From NCBI GenBank assembly GCA_949987705.1, contig OX465281.1:223543978-223607977 (forward strand): a stretch of 64,000 bases of DNA, written 5' to 3'. Of this stretch, positions 46,150 through 57,938 are shown one piece after another (within the stretch, counting starts at the first letter, position 1; the number at the start of each line of letters is the position of its first letter). The notes below the pieces were generated by a model that saw nothing but the letters and a program-made list of their open reading frames with translations, was not told the DNA's origin and did no database searches. The DNA is from Thereva unica. Taxonomy: Eukaryota > Arthropoda > Insecta > Diptera > Therevidae. The translations under genes were made by a program, and so were the position numbers.

Positions 46150-48010
46150 TTAATTACTACTTAAACCTTAATAACTCATTATACCTACTGTCAGCTATGG
46201 TCATTAGTTATTTTGATCAGAAAAGAAATCGGTTGGACATTGAGTCGTTTGATAACTAAAAACTTGGTTTCCTTGAACGACGACTGGATTAGGTCCTCTT
46301 TTCGTTTCGGATCGGTGAAAGTTTGATAACTTTTTTTTTTGAATTTTTGCCTCGCTGAAGTTGGTTTGGATGCAGATTACAAGTCAATTTTTAACTAAGA
46401 TTTGTTTTAATTTATTAAGTATCATTCAATTAATCGGGTCACCCTGGCACAAAAAGTGCCCGGGTTTTACCCGACACTTTTCAAAACCCCTCCCGGACGG
46501 CCTCCGGACGCCCTTCAAACTATAGGACAAATCCGGACCGATGACAGCCCTATGTATACCCATCATTTCTGTGCTCACGAAATATGTATGTACATATGTT
46601 ATGTACACAAATAGGAAAACTATAACGAACTTTTTGAGAAAACACGATGTTTTTCTTTTTTTCTCGTATTGAAAACTTCTCTTCGGCCTAAATCTAAGAT
46701 ACCCACTAATTACCTTCGATCACCCAATATCCTTTCATACTGAGCTCATTTTGCACAATAAATCAATTCTAGAAGATTGATGAATTTGGTTTTCAATCGT
46801 CTCCTCAGTTCAATACTCTTCTACACAAATTGTATCGAGTTTATTTCGGGGAAATATTTCCCCGATACAAAGTAAAATAAATTGCTACATTTTCTGAGGC
46901 GAAGCCATGAAAACAATCAAAACACGAAATGCAAGTTTACTACCGAAAACAAATTCCCATCGGGAAAGGAACATGGACGAAAAGTGTTTTTCTTTTAAGG
47001 CTGCCGAACAATATGGAACCATCTGCTGGTAAACAGGGTAAAAAAATTTATTTATGTTTCGCAAACATTGGAAATAGTTGAAATTCCAAGAAAAGGAAAA
47101 TGAATTGAAATCCATCGAAAACGAAACCTCCGTGCGCTGTGTCCATTGGAAGCTAACAGAAAGTACGGAAATAGGTGATATTCGTTGGGGCATTTGGAGC
47201 GCAAAGTTTCCACGGCGGAACGGGGGTGGCAGCTCGCACGGACGAACTCTGGCCAAGGAAAAACTATGGGGAAAAGAATGGGACGATTTTCTCACACAGG
47301 CGGAGGTCGTCACTATTATGATTTTCTGTTCCATCACATTTTACTCGACAGATGTTGATTTGTTTTCGTTTCGCTTCACTAGCAGCGGCATCGACAGTAT
47401 GGCCTTTTCCCAATAAATAATTGACGGTTTTATGTCAGTTTTTGACATTATTGAAATATGGCCGGTGTTTTCTTAGCTGGAGTTATATGGCAGCTTCTTG
47501 ATAGCAAGGCAAACACTTAGGGCGTCACAATATTTCTTAACATTATAGAAATATGATGGAAATGGATTTTTATGTGAAAATATATTCAAAATTAATATGA
47601 ATCTTAAAGTTTTCATGTCAGGGATTATGTCAGTTTCGAAAATATTAAAGAAAAACTTAATTCTATACTGACAAATAGTTTTAACTAATAATGCTTTAAT
47701 AACAAATTTAGTTTTTATCAAATCACAACATTTAGAATCTTGTTAGCGTTTCCATTTCGGCTCCACACCAGATTGGCTCCTAAAATTGTACGGTATTTAC
47801 AGAAATTTATAAATTGCAAGGCTCTTTTCAATTGTTTTGAAGTAAAATTGATTTATACCTTGATTTATTTATTTATATTCTTTTATAATTTTGTGCAAGA
47901 AGATATTTTCTAATGTTTCCCCAGAGAATAAAAACCTCTGCTCCCCTGAATCTCAAAACGGTGTAATTCTGAAACTAGTTGGGATGTGAGTTTGACCCCT
48001 TCGGTCCACA
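46150..48010. other. Non-coding stretch, nothing identified
   Basis: A 112-codon frame at 47078-47416 and an overlapping 150-codon frame on minus have no motif I recognise and may be chance. Confidence 0.3.
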
Positions 48011-48017
48011 CGATTAA

Positions 48018-49080
48018 CTTCCCAGTATGATAAACGAGTATCAGAACTGGTGACAAAGCAATCCCGAGAGAAGCTAGTTCAAATAACTATAATAGTGGTA
48101 AACCCACAAGATTTTTCTAGATAATTCGTTTTTTCTGAACGTTAGCAAACAAACATTTCCCTAAACTGGGAAGCGAATGACTTCATTTGGAAATTCGAAA
48201 GCTTTCCGAAGATATTAGCAAAATTACTCAATGTACTTGCCAGCCTTAACCAAGAGGAACAAATTTTTTGGTAACTACTGGAAATCCTGGGATGTACCGC
48301 AATTTTCTGGCTGTATCAAAACAATTCCCCGTCAAAAAGTGCTAATCCAAGGTTTAAAAAACGATTTTTAAAGATTGTCGGATTTTGACAAGTGATGTTT
48401 TGTTGGAAAGCTATCGCTGTGCAGAACCCAAAAAAGATCACTTCGTTCGAGTTTATTAGATATTAGCAAAACTTATCTATTTAAGGTCTTTCTAACACTT
48501 AGCCGAAGTTTTTCCATTTAAACAAAAAGAGGCCCGACCGAATGTTATGAAATTTTTTTCAGGACATTTTTCCGTCAATATTCTTCTCTCGGCACCTCAA
48601 AGAAGTCTATATAGTTTTTGGTTCGCGCGGTATCGTGCAGGTACAAAAATCACGAACGCCGTTCAAACAAAAAAACGGCTTGACCGAATATTATAAAAAT
48701 CTTCTCAAATTACATTGTCGTTAATACGCTTCGAACGGTACCTCAAGTAAGTCGATATTATTTGTGTTTCGGGCGATATCGTACAGGTACAAAAATCACT
48801 TATATCGTTTAAACCAAAAAACGGCTCGACCTAATTTTATAAAAATCTTCAGATCATATTTCCGTTAATACGCTTCGAACGACACCTCAACGAAGTCGTT
48901 ATCTTTTTTGGTTCGCGTGATATCGTGCAGGAAAAAATGACCACATACGTACGCACACACACACACATACTTCCTCCCAATTTTTTGCTTAAAATGCTCC
49001 TGGGACCTTGAAAGACGAAAATATGTCGAAATTTTCGTTTTCGATTTTCGGACCGATTACAATAACTTCCTACTGGGAAG
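48018..49080. mobile_element. TTAA-flanked element with ~145-bp internal tandem repeats
   Basis: CTTCCCAGTA (48018) and TACTGGGAAG (ending 49080) are inverted, with TTAA directly outside both (48014-48017 and 49081-49084). Inside, three diverged units of about 145 bp start at 48532, 48676 and 48822, sharing ggcttgaccgaat, cgcttcgaacg, acctcaa.gaagtcg, ggttcgcg.gatatcgt and caggtacaaaaatcac. The right subterminal ttcgattttcggaccgatta is a sequence I associate with dispersed insect repeats. No transposase. A TTAA duplication suggests piggyBac-like origin, but the TIR is short. Confidence 0.55.
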
Positions 49081-49084
49081 TTAA

Positions 49085-51030
49085 TAAATTTTCTAATTTC
49101 ACATAAAAATTTCATGCAAGTTTATATTCCTAACTCTGTGTCTCGACGTGCTATTTTTCCTTACATGAAATATATATTTTATTGCAACGAAATTGCTTAT
49201 CTAGACCAAGGGTGGACATCCTTTCCATAACATGGGCCAGAATAAATTTTGGGTTTTTTCCGCGGGCCATAGTAGTCAATTCACACCTTTTCTGACCGAC
49301 AGAGTTGAGCCGCACTTACACGAGGCGGTACATTTGTGCTTTACAATATGGTAGATCGTAGTGAAGCCTCTATTTGCCTGTGCAATAACCTGGCCAAGAT
49401 AAATGAGGCGAGGTGTGATTGTAAAAATACGAACTGGATAGAAATTTCCTACTGCTTTCGCTCCAACTTGAAATTAGGTGAGGCCAGGGTGGTAAAATAT
49501 ATGGATACTTTGTGGGTGCAGAGGTTCCTTACTTATTCTGAGGCAGTTTAATGCATATTGGGATGAAACTCGTAGAGAAACCTCTTCATTGGTATTTATT
49601 TTCCTTCTTTCTTTAATTTGCTTGTATTTGTCATTACAATACGCCTCGCCTCGTCGCCTCGTTTGAAGTATGACATTGCACTGGCTCAAAAGAAAAAAGA
49701 GGCACCTCTTACAGGCTCATTTTATAATCGTGTTCTGCCCAACACTAAATTTTCAGTTTTATTTATTTTTTTTTTATTTATGTGGAAGAGTCTAAGATGA
49801 TTTAATGGGATAAATCACATTATCGGTCACTCGCTATACATTATAGTACATATTTATTTTTCTGTCTCTTTTTCGTGTAACGATTATGATGCCTATGTAA
49901 TTGTACAATAAACACGCGAATGGGAAGAAGAATTTCTCGTTGTGCTCGATCGATGCTCCAAAGAGAAGTAGTAGTTGATTTTCGCCGTTTTTGTCGACCC
50001 TCAACAATAAAATTAAATACCTGATGCTCTAAAATCGCTTTTAAATGGTACCTACGTAACCTTCTTTCCGGACGGTTTACGTGAGAGTTCTTTGAAATCT
50101 AGACCAATGCTTTTATCAGCTACCGAATTGCTCTAGTACTGATCTTAGTAGATTGCTATGAACAATATAATCTAGATACGTAACGAAAATGACACTTTAA
50201 TTAGTAAAATAACTTGTCAATCTAAATGAAATAATTTGCGGTACTGTTAATGCTATTTCGTATTTTAAGAACATTCTTCTTCCACTAGAAAATTCGAACT
50301 CTTCTAATATATATATCCAAACCTTTTCAACTTCAAACAACTAATCCAGCAAGTTCCACAAACCATCAACTCAAAGTTCAAGTGAAAGCCTTTTTGTGAA
50401 AGCATTGTTTCGAAAACCAATCAATACACTAATTAAACTCTCGAAGAGTGTACTACAAAAAAAAAAAAAAAATGTTGCACTTGGGTAAAGTTTTATTTTG
50501 TTTTCCTTCACTTTTGATGTTAACGCATTCAGCAAGAGCTGAATTGATGTAATCGTAGTCGTGAGCCAACTTGAATGCCTGAATATACGTGGTTGCACTT
50601 AACCTGTGGAATGCATGCCTTTGAAGTCTGCATATATTAGATTTGCTTCTATAATTGTGAACTGCAAAATAATGGAAAGCGTGAATTCTCTTGTTTTTAA
50701 ATAATTTGTTTGGGTGTGTGTTTATGGAAAATAATGTTTACAGTTCCACTACTTTAATATTTAGACCAAATAAATCAACTTCCAAGTAAAAGAAATTATT
50801 TTTAAAATTTTAAATGATTTACGGAATTATCAAGTAGTTACAGCATATGCATACAAATTTGTATTACTCACCGACAATAGCCTTGTTTAACCTGGGAAAT
50901 AGTGGTGAAGTTTTTGTGTGAAAACTAGAGCGCAAATTGAAGTCCATTTATGATATCTAGGGTTATACGGTATCATACAGAGCAATGTCGCAAGCTATAG
51001 TCGGAAACGTACTAGAGAGAATATTAGAAG
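49085..51030. other. Non-coding stretch, nothing identified
   Basis: AT-rich with a poly(A) run at 50458-50471. No supported gene. Confidence 0.35.
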
Positions 51031-51039
51031 ACCAATTCC

Positions 51040-52530
51040 AACCAGTCGCTTTGTTCCATCGACTCCTATCCAGCAGAATTTAATCTTAGGACAAGTGAGG
51101 CCTATACCGCATACATCAATTCTGTTGGAGATAATATTAGAAAAGAGAACAAAAAATTTTCGATTTCGTTAATTTAAAACGTAAGACCTCAGACTATGGT
51201 AGAATACACCGCTCATGGTCGCAAGTAATTTGTAACATGTTTGCTGATAGATTCAGCGAAATTTATTGTCCCAAATCTGTTCCACGGCACACTGATCCAA
51301 CTGATGCGCACAATTCAGTTCTCTCATAGATAATCTACTCCTGTCGATTGAAGATATACTGACAGGTTTAAACAACCTTGCTCAGATGCTCAAATCATAT
51401 CTCATTCCCTCTGTATCTCATATTTAACAGATCATTATCGTTAGGAAAGTTTCCTACCCTGTGGAAAGAATCTTACCTCATACCAATACATAAGGCGTCT
51501 GATAACTACAGAGATTATTTCCATTTTATCATCAATCCACAATTTGTATTTGAAAAACTCATCCGCCACAAGATTTCCCCTTTAATCGACCCACACTTAA
51601 ATGAACAACAACCCGGTTTCAGAAAAGGGTGTTCGACCACTTCGAATCTCATGGGCTTAATCTCCGAACTCCTCTGTATTATGGAGAAGGGTCATCAAAT
51701 CGATGCTATTTATACTGACTTCAGCAAGGCCTTTGATAAGGTAGACCATCTTAATTCAGTTGTTCAACTCTCAAGATTTGGAATAACAGGTTCTGCCCTT
51801 GAACGGTTAAGATCATATCTCAACGGAAGAACACAGGTTATCAGATTTCAAGGATTCCTTTCAAATGAAATCGAAGTAACTTCCGGTGTTCCTCAGGGCA
51901 GTTATATTGGTCCTTTTCTATTAAATATATTCATCTCTGACCTGTCCAAGAAATAAGAGAATATCCCGCATCTCTTTTACGCGGGCGATCTCAAAATATA
52001 TAGTGTCATTAAGTCCCAAACTGACGTATCAAGCCAATCAGTCGAATCTCAATGCATTTCAAGACTGGTGCACTACTAATAACTTGTATCTTAACATCAA
52101 CAAATCAAGCAATTACCTTCTCTCGCAAACAGAACACACAGCAGTATTATTATCGTCTCAATGACACGGTGTTGAATCAAGTCGATCAAATTGTCGATCT
52201 AGGTGTCGTCCTGGACAAAAAACTTAATTTCATTTGCACTATGATAATATTTTTGCCAGAGCCAACAAACTTCTTGGCTTTATAAAGAGAATCCGACAAT
52301 ATTTGGGTCACAAGAACTCTCCTCTGTTCTTTAGTCCGCCCTATCCTGGAATATGCATGTCCCATCTGGGATTCCATATATCTCATAATAGGATAGAATC
52401 AATTCAGAAGAAGTTTATCCTCTTTGCTCTGAGAAGTCTACACGACCTGCGTGACTTTCTAAGCCTACCACCCTACACGGACAGGCTCAAAGTGTTGGAC
52501 CCCTGCCGCTCTCTTCTAGGACCATCGTGA
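51040..52530 (+). mobile_element. jockey-like non-LTR reverse transcriptase (degenerate)
   Basis: Reads through KKFFDFVNLKRKTSDY (linker), then HIFNRSLSLGKFPTLWKESY, LNEQQPGFRKGCSTTSNL, IYTDFSKAFDKVDH (palm Asp box), VTSGVPQGSYIGPFLLNIFI and, after a frameshift near 51955, FYAGDLKIY, where the family has FADDLKI: the first catalytic Asp is changed to Gly. The thumb follows (DLGVVLDKKLNF, RANKLLGFIKRI, IESIQKKFILFAL) with more frameshifts. A 192-codon frame (51378-51956) remains open over the palm. Inactive, and probably the same family as 29770-30560. Confidence 0.82.
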
Positions 52531-52559
52531 AGAAAGAGAAGAGGCCACTATGTTCTTTG

Positions 52560-53540
52560 TTTTGCTTTCGTTAATGTGCAGTTCCAGATTTCCATCCGCC
52601 TGCTCAATTTGAGTGAAGGCTTCTTGTACAGCTGTTGTCCTTCCAATGATGTCAATGTCGTCTGTTTAATCATAGGCGGCTTGAAAGTCTATGAAGAGCT
52701 ATCTTGAAACTCTCGACATTTTTCCACAGCCTGCCTTGCCTCATGGTGAAAATCTGATGAGTTGTTGATTTGCCTGGGCTGAAGCCACAATGGTAATGGC
52801 TAGTGATGAGCAAGACTAGTCTTGCACATTTAGCAAGAAAAGCAAGACCAAGACAATACAGGACAAGGGTAAGACAAGACTGCAAAATCACGATAGCAAG
52901 ACTTTTTGCTCATCACTAAGTGCCAAAAGTCTTTCAGTGATGAGCGAAAAGTCTTGTCTTCCACATTTAGCAAGACCAAGACAAGTCTGCAAGACTTTCT
53001 GCAAGACTTTTTGCAGGACCTTTGGCTCATCGCCCAATTGCCCCAATTTACCTTTGGAAGCTATCTTGGTCTTCCACTCTTCTGTAGTCCTGTCTTGTCT
53101 TAGTCTACCTCTGGTTTTGCTAAATGAGCAAGCAAAGGCAAAACTGCAAGACCAGTCTTGCTCATCACTAGGAATGGCCTATGATGTTTCTGGCGTTTTC
53201 CATCCTGTTTTGTAGGATAGCGGAGAATTTCTTCTACGCGGTACTCAAGAGCATTAAACCGCGATAATTAGTGCACGTTGTGATATCATTTTATGTAACG
53301 GGCAGAGGATGCTTTTTCTCCAGTCCTCTGGCATCGCTTCCTGCTCCCATACTTGTAATTTTGTAATTTACAAAATGATCCGCTGGGATGCCGTCTGAAC
53401 CTGAGGCCAAGTTTAAAAGCGCCAGCATAGCTTTATCATCAGATATTGGCGGAGCTTCCAAATCTTCAGTTAGCTCATCATTTAGCAATTCATGGAAGTG
53501 CTCTTCCCATTGCACCCTTAGTTTACTACCAGACATAAAA
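52560..53540 (-). mobile_element. RTE-like RT fingers fragment, split by a hAT MITE
   Basis: On minus from 53536: VQWEEHFHELLNDE, then SGSDGIPADHF (GxDGIPAE), a frameshift, LMLLSTAYKILSAILQNRM-like sequence and, beyond the MITE at 52801-53170, HYHCGFSPGKSTTHQIFTMR (CGFRPGKSTTDQIFTLRQ in the family). The fragment lies just downstream of the GST gene on the same strand. No catalytic palm is left. Confidence 0.7.
52801..53170. mobile_element. hAT MITE, TAGTGATGAGC family, copy 1
   Basis: 370 bp with inverted ends TAGTGATGAGCAAGACT and AGTCTTGCTCATCACTA. Flanks GTAATGGC (52793-52800) and GGAATGGC (53171-53178) match at 7 of 8 bases. The interior is built of degenerate GCAAGAC / AGTCTTG words on both strands, with an inner partial copy of the TIR near 52908-52962. 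It sits inside an RTE-like fragment. Confidence 0.82.
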
Positions 53541-53566
53541 TGAAATTAGTTTTGTAAGTTTAAATA

Positions 53567-53572
53567 TTTATT
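53567..53572 (-). terminator. Polyadenylation signal of the GST gene
   Basis: AATAAA on minus, about 27 bp after the GST stop codon. It is the first canonical signal downstream. Confidence 0.6.
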
Positions 53573-53598
53573 AAAAACTCATTGACAAATGCTTGTTT

Positions 53599-56500
53599 TT
53601 AACCTAAAATCATTTTTGCAAAATTTGCTTGCTGCTCTTTCGTTAATTTACCTAGAACTATCTCAGCTAATTCCTTGGCACCTTTATCATTTTCATCAAA
53701 TCCGGGAAGGGATTTGCAACGTTCATACCATGCTGCTAAATTTTTGTATGACTTGATGTTCGCTCCCAAATGCTGTTGGAAAGAAAACACAATTAAATTA
53801 AAAAAATAAATTCAATAAATAATTTAACAAACTAAATAAATCTAGGTTTCAAGGTTTAATTAACTCCCACAAATCATCTAAAAAATCTAAAATATTTTCT
53901 GGTCCATCTAAAATTATTGACCCCAGCTTGATCTAGTGATTCACTTTTATCGCATTATTATTTGTAAGAATAAAGATAAGGACATGCTTTATAGAAGAAA
54001 TTTCATGATGACAAAGATGTTGAATGAACTTTCAGAAGTACAGTAGGTTCCATTTAGAACTTGAGACAGAAGAATGTCGAGAAGAACCTAGTCTAGAGAA
54101 AAACAAGAGAGTACCACTTATCGGTTATAACACCTTTTGCGTGTCCATGGAATCACTAAGCCAGCCTAGGTATTTTTTGGATATCTTTAAAAAGATCTTC
54201 CCAATTATTGTAGATCTGCTGTACAAAGAATCATTATGCGAGTGTTACCAAGAATAAAGAAAGGGGTTTTAAGGAGGCTTCCAGTAAGCATCCTGCAACA
54301 CAAAATCCCGACTCTTACTAGTGATGAGCAAGACTAGTCTTGCACATTTAGCAAGACCAAGCAAGACCAAGACAAGACAGGACAAGGACAAGTCAAGACT
54401 GCAAATCAAGATAGCAAGGCCTTTTGCTCATCATTAAGTGGCACAAGTTTGCCAGTAATGAGCAAAAAGTCTTGTCTTGCACATTTAACAAGACTGCAAG
54501 ACGTTTTGCAAGAAATTTTGAAAGACTTTTAGCAAGACTTTTTCGAAGCGCTTTTTGCTCATAAATGCAAGACTTTAGGCATTTAGTGATGAGCAAAAAA
54601 TCTTGCTATCTTGATCTTGTAGTCTTATTTTATCCTATCTTGTCTTGTTCTTGCTTTGGTCTTGGTAAATGTACAATAAAAGGAAGAACTGCAAGAAAAG
54701 TCTTGCTCATCACTAACTCTTACATGATCTTAGATAATTTTTTTTCATTTTAAATTTGTGCTCGCCTTTTGCAATTGCCTTTTCGCCTTTCTAAACCCGA
54801 GTGTCGACAGCAGCTTTACCGAGAGGTCCCCACACTAAAAGTACCAACCGCGTCCAATATGCTGCTTGACCAACGCATTGAACGAAAACCTGTCTACGTT
54901 TGTCCGTTTTCTTTCCCCCATACAATTCCTTAAAGCTCCAATCAGAGCATATTAATTGCGCTCCAAATTCGATTCTCTTAGCAGCACTTCCACTGGAATA
55001 GCTTCTTTATAGCTTCTTGATAGACTTATTGGTGTGCTTGTACTTGGTAGTACTTCTTGGAGTACTTCAAGAAGTATTCCAAGAAGTACTACCAATTAGA
55101 AATACTACCAATTAGATGTACTCCAAGAAGCAATTGGTAGTAGTACTTCTAATTGGAACTACTTCTAGGGGTACTTCTACTTGGTAGTACTTCTTGGACT
55201 ACTTCTAATTGGTAGTACTTCTTGGAATATCTTTAATTGGTAGTACTTCTTGGAGTACTTCTTCATGGTAGTACTTCTACTTTTTTTTCCGTTTTTTTTC
55301 TGTGTGAGGTATTGAGTCCAAAGGTGCTGCGGCCATTATTTGTAGGCCAGACCGCTTGAACAAGTTCAGCAGTCTGCCTAGTGATTTATCGCTCGAACAA
55401 AGAGACCCTGCTGGTCGCTATTGCGGGGCACTCACAGAGAATGTGGAGGGCAGACTCATCCTCTTCCAGGCAAAGTCTACATGTGGGGTCCTCCGCCTTG
55501 CCTAACCTCCATAAGTGGTAATTTAGTGCACAGTGTCCGGTAATCAAGCCAACAAGTGTCCTGACATCAGTCCTGCTGCGCCATAACAATTCCTTGGGCG
55601 CCTTAGGGGACGGCACAGGAAGGAACCGCTTAGAGTTAGATGTTTCATCAAAGTCCGATCGGCCAGGGCCCTTTGCAGCAAGCCGGAAGATGCCCCAATC
55701 GCCGGCTCTGGACCAATGAATGCTATATCAGAGCCCTGTTTAGCCAGGGCATCTGCACTTTCGTTACCTTTGAAGCCCCGGTGACCCAGACAAGGGTAAT
55801 TTAATAGAGAACGCCCAACTCATAAAGAGTACGTTGCCAGTCCCAAACTTATTTCGACTTGGTCCTACGGGACCTTATCGCTCTAATTTCCGCTTGGCTA
55901 TCAGAGAAGATAAAAATCCGTTTATTTTGGTATGCCCTTCTTAAGTTCTCATGAGTGCATGCCAGAATAGCAGTACTTCTAATTGGTAGTACTTCCTGGA
56001 GTACTTGGAGTAGTTTTTGGGGTAGTTCTTGGAGTACTTCTTGGAGTACTTCTTGGATACTTCTTGGTACTTAGTTCTTTGGATACTTCTTGGTGTACTT
56101 GGTAGTACTTCTTGGAGTATATATACCGGGTTTTTTTTAAAAGCTTGACACGGATTGTTTTTAAAACTTGACACGGAATTCTTGAACAAAGGAGGGGTGA
56201 CAGAGGGAAACCTCTGATACAAAAGATGTGTGATATGGAGGGGGACATCGATTGGGTATAGTGCGCACCCCATCTCTTCCACCCCCTGACCCGGGGGTGG
56301 GGGTAGCTTTTTTTCTCAAATGGCAACCCCTATTTTTATGCAAGATTCAGATTCCTGGGATGAAAATAAACATCTTTTGGATATTAAACAACTTTTATTT
56401 ATTAATTTTCTAAGATAGAAGGTGCTCCAAATGTTAGCCATTGACGCTCAAACAATGGAATAACCAATCTTCGAATTCTTGCCGCACTGCCGCGAATATT

Positions 56501-57812
56501 TCTGACTGAAAGAGACGGCTTAATGACGATTTCAATCAAAGTTTCCGGAGTAAAAACAAATGATAGAAAAAAATGCTTGGGATAAAAGATGTTTATTTTC
56601 ATCCCAGGAATCTGAATCTTGCATAAAAAATAGGGGTTGCCATCATTTAGTCTAAAAATACAAAATAAAGGAAAATTTAACATCACATTACTCACATGCG
56701 ATTCATAACTCCGAAAGTTGGTAAGATAGGACCATTGTTTTTACCATTGTCGATAGGTGGAGGAATTCTGCGTGCACTGGTACCATAACCATGAAAATAG
56801 GTTATACGGTGACAAAAATACAGGGTGATATGTAAAACTTTAGCAAAAAAAATCAAAACGCCCTAGCGGCTAAACCGTTACGATTTCCCCTCCCCCCCCA
56901 TACGATTTTTTGTTCGTCTATCCAAGACCTATCCACAGCCGGCCGCTTTGTGAGTTTATGTGGGACACCCTGTATATATATACATACTAGCATTCTCAAA
57001 TGCTCTGCTGTGCCAAGTCATACACAATGAGTGAATGAGTATGATTGGGAGTAAGTGAAGTGAGTTGGGCGAAGCACCCAATTGTCGGATGGTAGTAAAT
57101 CGTACAGCAGATTAAATAAATTAACAAACATATTCTAACATTTTAAGTAAGTGAAACCTAACTTAGGACTATATAAAGAATATTTTTTACTTACAATCAT
57201 TCCAGATAACGTTGCTAGTATACTAAAGTCGGCAATAGTTAAATTTTTACCAGCAACCCATTTATTACCCTCAAGGAAATTGTTTAGTAAATTGAAAGTA
57301 TCATAAAGTTGCTTGCGATATTCTTCTTTAAGCGTTGTTTCACCTAAGAATAAGATTGGAAACTGCAATAAAATTTATTTCAAAATTATTCTCTCCGGCA
57401 CATTATAAAGTTCTTACGCAAATATCTTTCGCCCTCAAAAAAAATGTTCCAAGATCAAAATATAGCCGATGATTTACAATAGCTCTTTCCTTTGGATCTT
57501 TCGGATATAGACTACTTTCTGGGCACTTTGCTTCTACTAAATATTGACATATTGCTCGAGATTCCCATAAAATAAAGCCATTGTCATCAATAGTTGGAAC
57601 AGTATGCTGAGGATTTATTTTTACAAAATCTGGTTTAAGCTGTTCTCCAGCAAATAAATCGATTATTTTAAGCTGAAATAATATAATTGATTTATTAAGT
57701 ACTAGGAAATGTGTGTTGTTACATTAACATCCAATTTTAAATTTCTAAATGTTAATAAAGCACATCGAGCTGGTGCACTTGGAGCACAGTAGTAGAGAGT
57801 AACCGGAGCCAT
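53599..57812 (-). CDS. Glutathione S-transferase, Delta/Epsilon class (4 coding exons)
   Basis: Exons on minus: 57812-57723 (30 codons), 57672-57418 (85), 57362-57195 (56), 53772-53599 (57 plus stop), giving 228 residues. All introns are phase 0 with GT..AG (donors gtaaca, gtaaga, gtaagt; acceptors ttcag, tgcag, aacag). The thioredoxin-like N-domain starts [17 protein letters not shown], with the likely catalytic Ser at 12. INPQHTVPT and the glutathione-binding [11 protein letters not shown] follow, as in insect Delta/Epsilon GSTs. The helical C-domain has [14 protein letters not shown] (N-capping box), and the exon 3/4 junction keeps family spacing, so no exon is missing. It conjugates glutathione to xenobiotics or lipid peroxides in the cytosol. 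The exon at the ATG begins at an acceptor 7 bp upstream, so a non-coding first exon lies further up. No frame damage seen. The split between Delta and Epsilon is not certain. Confidence 0.9.
54319..54715. mobile_element. hAT MITE, TAGTGATGAGC family, copy 2 (in GST intron)
   Basis: 397 bp. The ends TAGTGATGAGCAAGACT and AGTCTTGCTCATCACTA equal those of copy 1. The flanks are an exact 8-bp duplication, ACTCTTAC (54311-54318 and 54716-54723), so insertion is recent. The interior is again made of GCAAGAC / GTCTTG words with inner TIR-like pieces (about 54455-54475 and 54584-54605). Confidence 0.88.
55040..55280. repeat. GTAGTACTTCTTGGAGTACTTC minisatellite, left part
   Basis: Degenerate tandem words agtacttcttgga, ctaattggtagtactt and their complements, in both orientations. 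Continues at 55972-56120 beyond the inserted non-LTR tail. Confidence 0.8.
55282..55971 (-). mobile_element. R1/LOA-like RNase H and zinc-finger tail, 5'-truncated
   Basis: On minus: [12 protein letters not shown] (RNase H end, family LVWVPGHxGxxGNExAD), a frameshifted ADxLAK-like region, then [20 protein letters not shown] and [19 protein letters not shown], the C..C....H...C motif at the C-terminus of R1/I/LOA-type ORF2. The 3' end is A-rich (gaaaaaaaacggaaaaaaaa on minus). AGTACTTCTA occurs at both edges, consistent with a target duplication, though it is also part of the minisatellite. A typical 5'-truncated target-primed insertion. Confidence 0.75.
55972..56120. repeat. GTAGTACTTCTTGGAGTACTTC minisatellite, right part
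   Basis: Same words as 55040-55280, separated from it by the non-LTR tail. Confidence 0.75.
56320..56645. repeat. Inverted repeat with ~60-bp arms
   Basis: ggcaacccctatttttatgc and gattcagattcctgggatga at the left (56321-56384) are repeated inverted at 56577-56645, around a ~190-bp core. A 97-codon minus frame runs through it with no known motif. Confidence 0.65.
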
Positions 57813-57818
57813 TGTTTA

Positions 57819-57822
57819 TCTG
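57819..57822 (-). promoter_or_regulatory. Splice acceptor just upstream of the GST ATG
   Basis: On minus, CTTTCACAG lies 7 bp before the ATG (then ATAAACA-ATG). It implies an untranslated upstream exon. The A-rich context before the ATG fits insect start sites. Confidence 0.6.
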
Positions 57823-57938
57823 TGAAAGATATATATTTTTATTTATTAAGGAATAGGGTCTACAATTTATGTATGTATATGTAATTTACGTAAAACAAGT
57901 GTTCTAAAAGAAAAGGCATAAGCACCACGATCGGTAAA

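Larger units (their letters stand above)
53773..57194 (-). other. GST intron 3, enlarged by repeats
   Basis: 3,422 bp, against 50 and 55 bp for the other two coding introns. It holds a hAT MITE (54319-54715), a GTAGTACTTCTT array split by a 5'-truncated non-LTR tail (55040-56120), a 60-bp-arm inverted repeat (56320-56645) and a possible mariner-type remnant (about 56130-56990). Splice sites at both ends are intact. Confidence 0.85.

Noticed and set aside
47078..47416. 112-codon ORF as a host gene
   Set aside because: No motif, splice context or polyadenylation signal that stands out, and a longer frame on the other strand overlaps it.
56130..56990. Complete mariner element (ccgggttttttt ... 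gggacaccctgtata)
   Set aside because: The ends resemble mariner-type TIRs only loosely and no transposase box was found between them, so I mention it only as a possible remnant.
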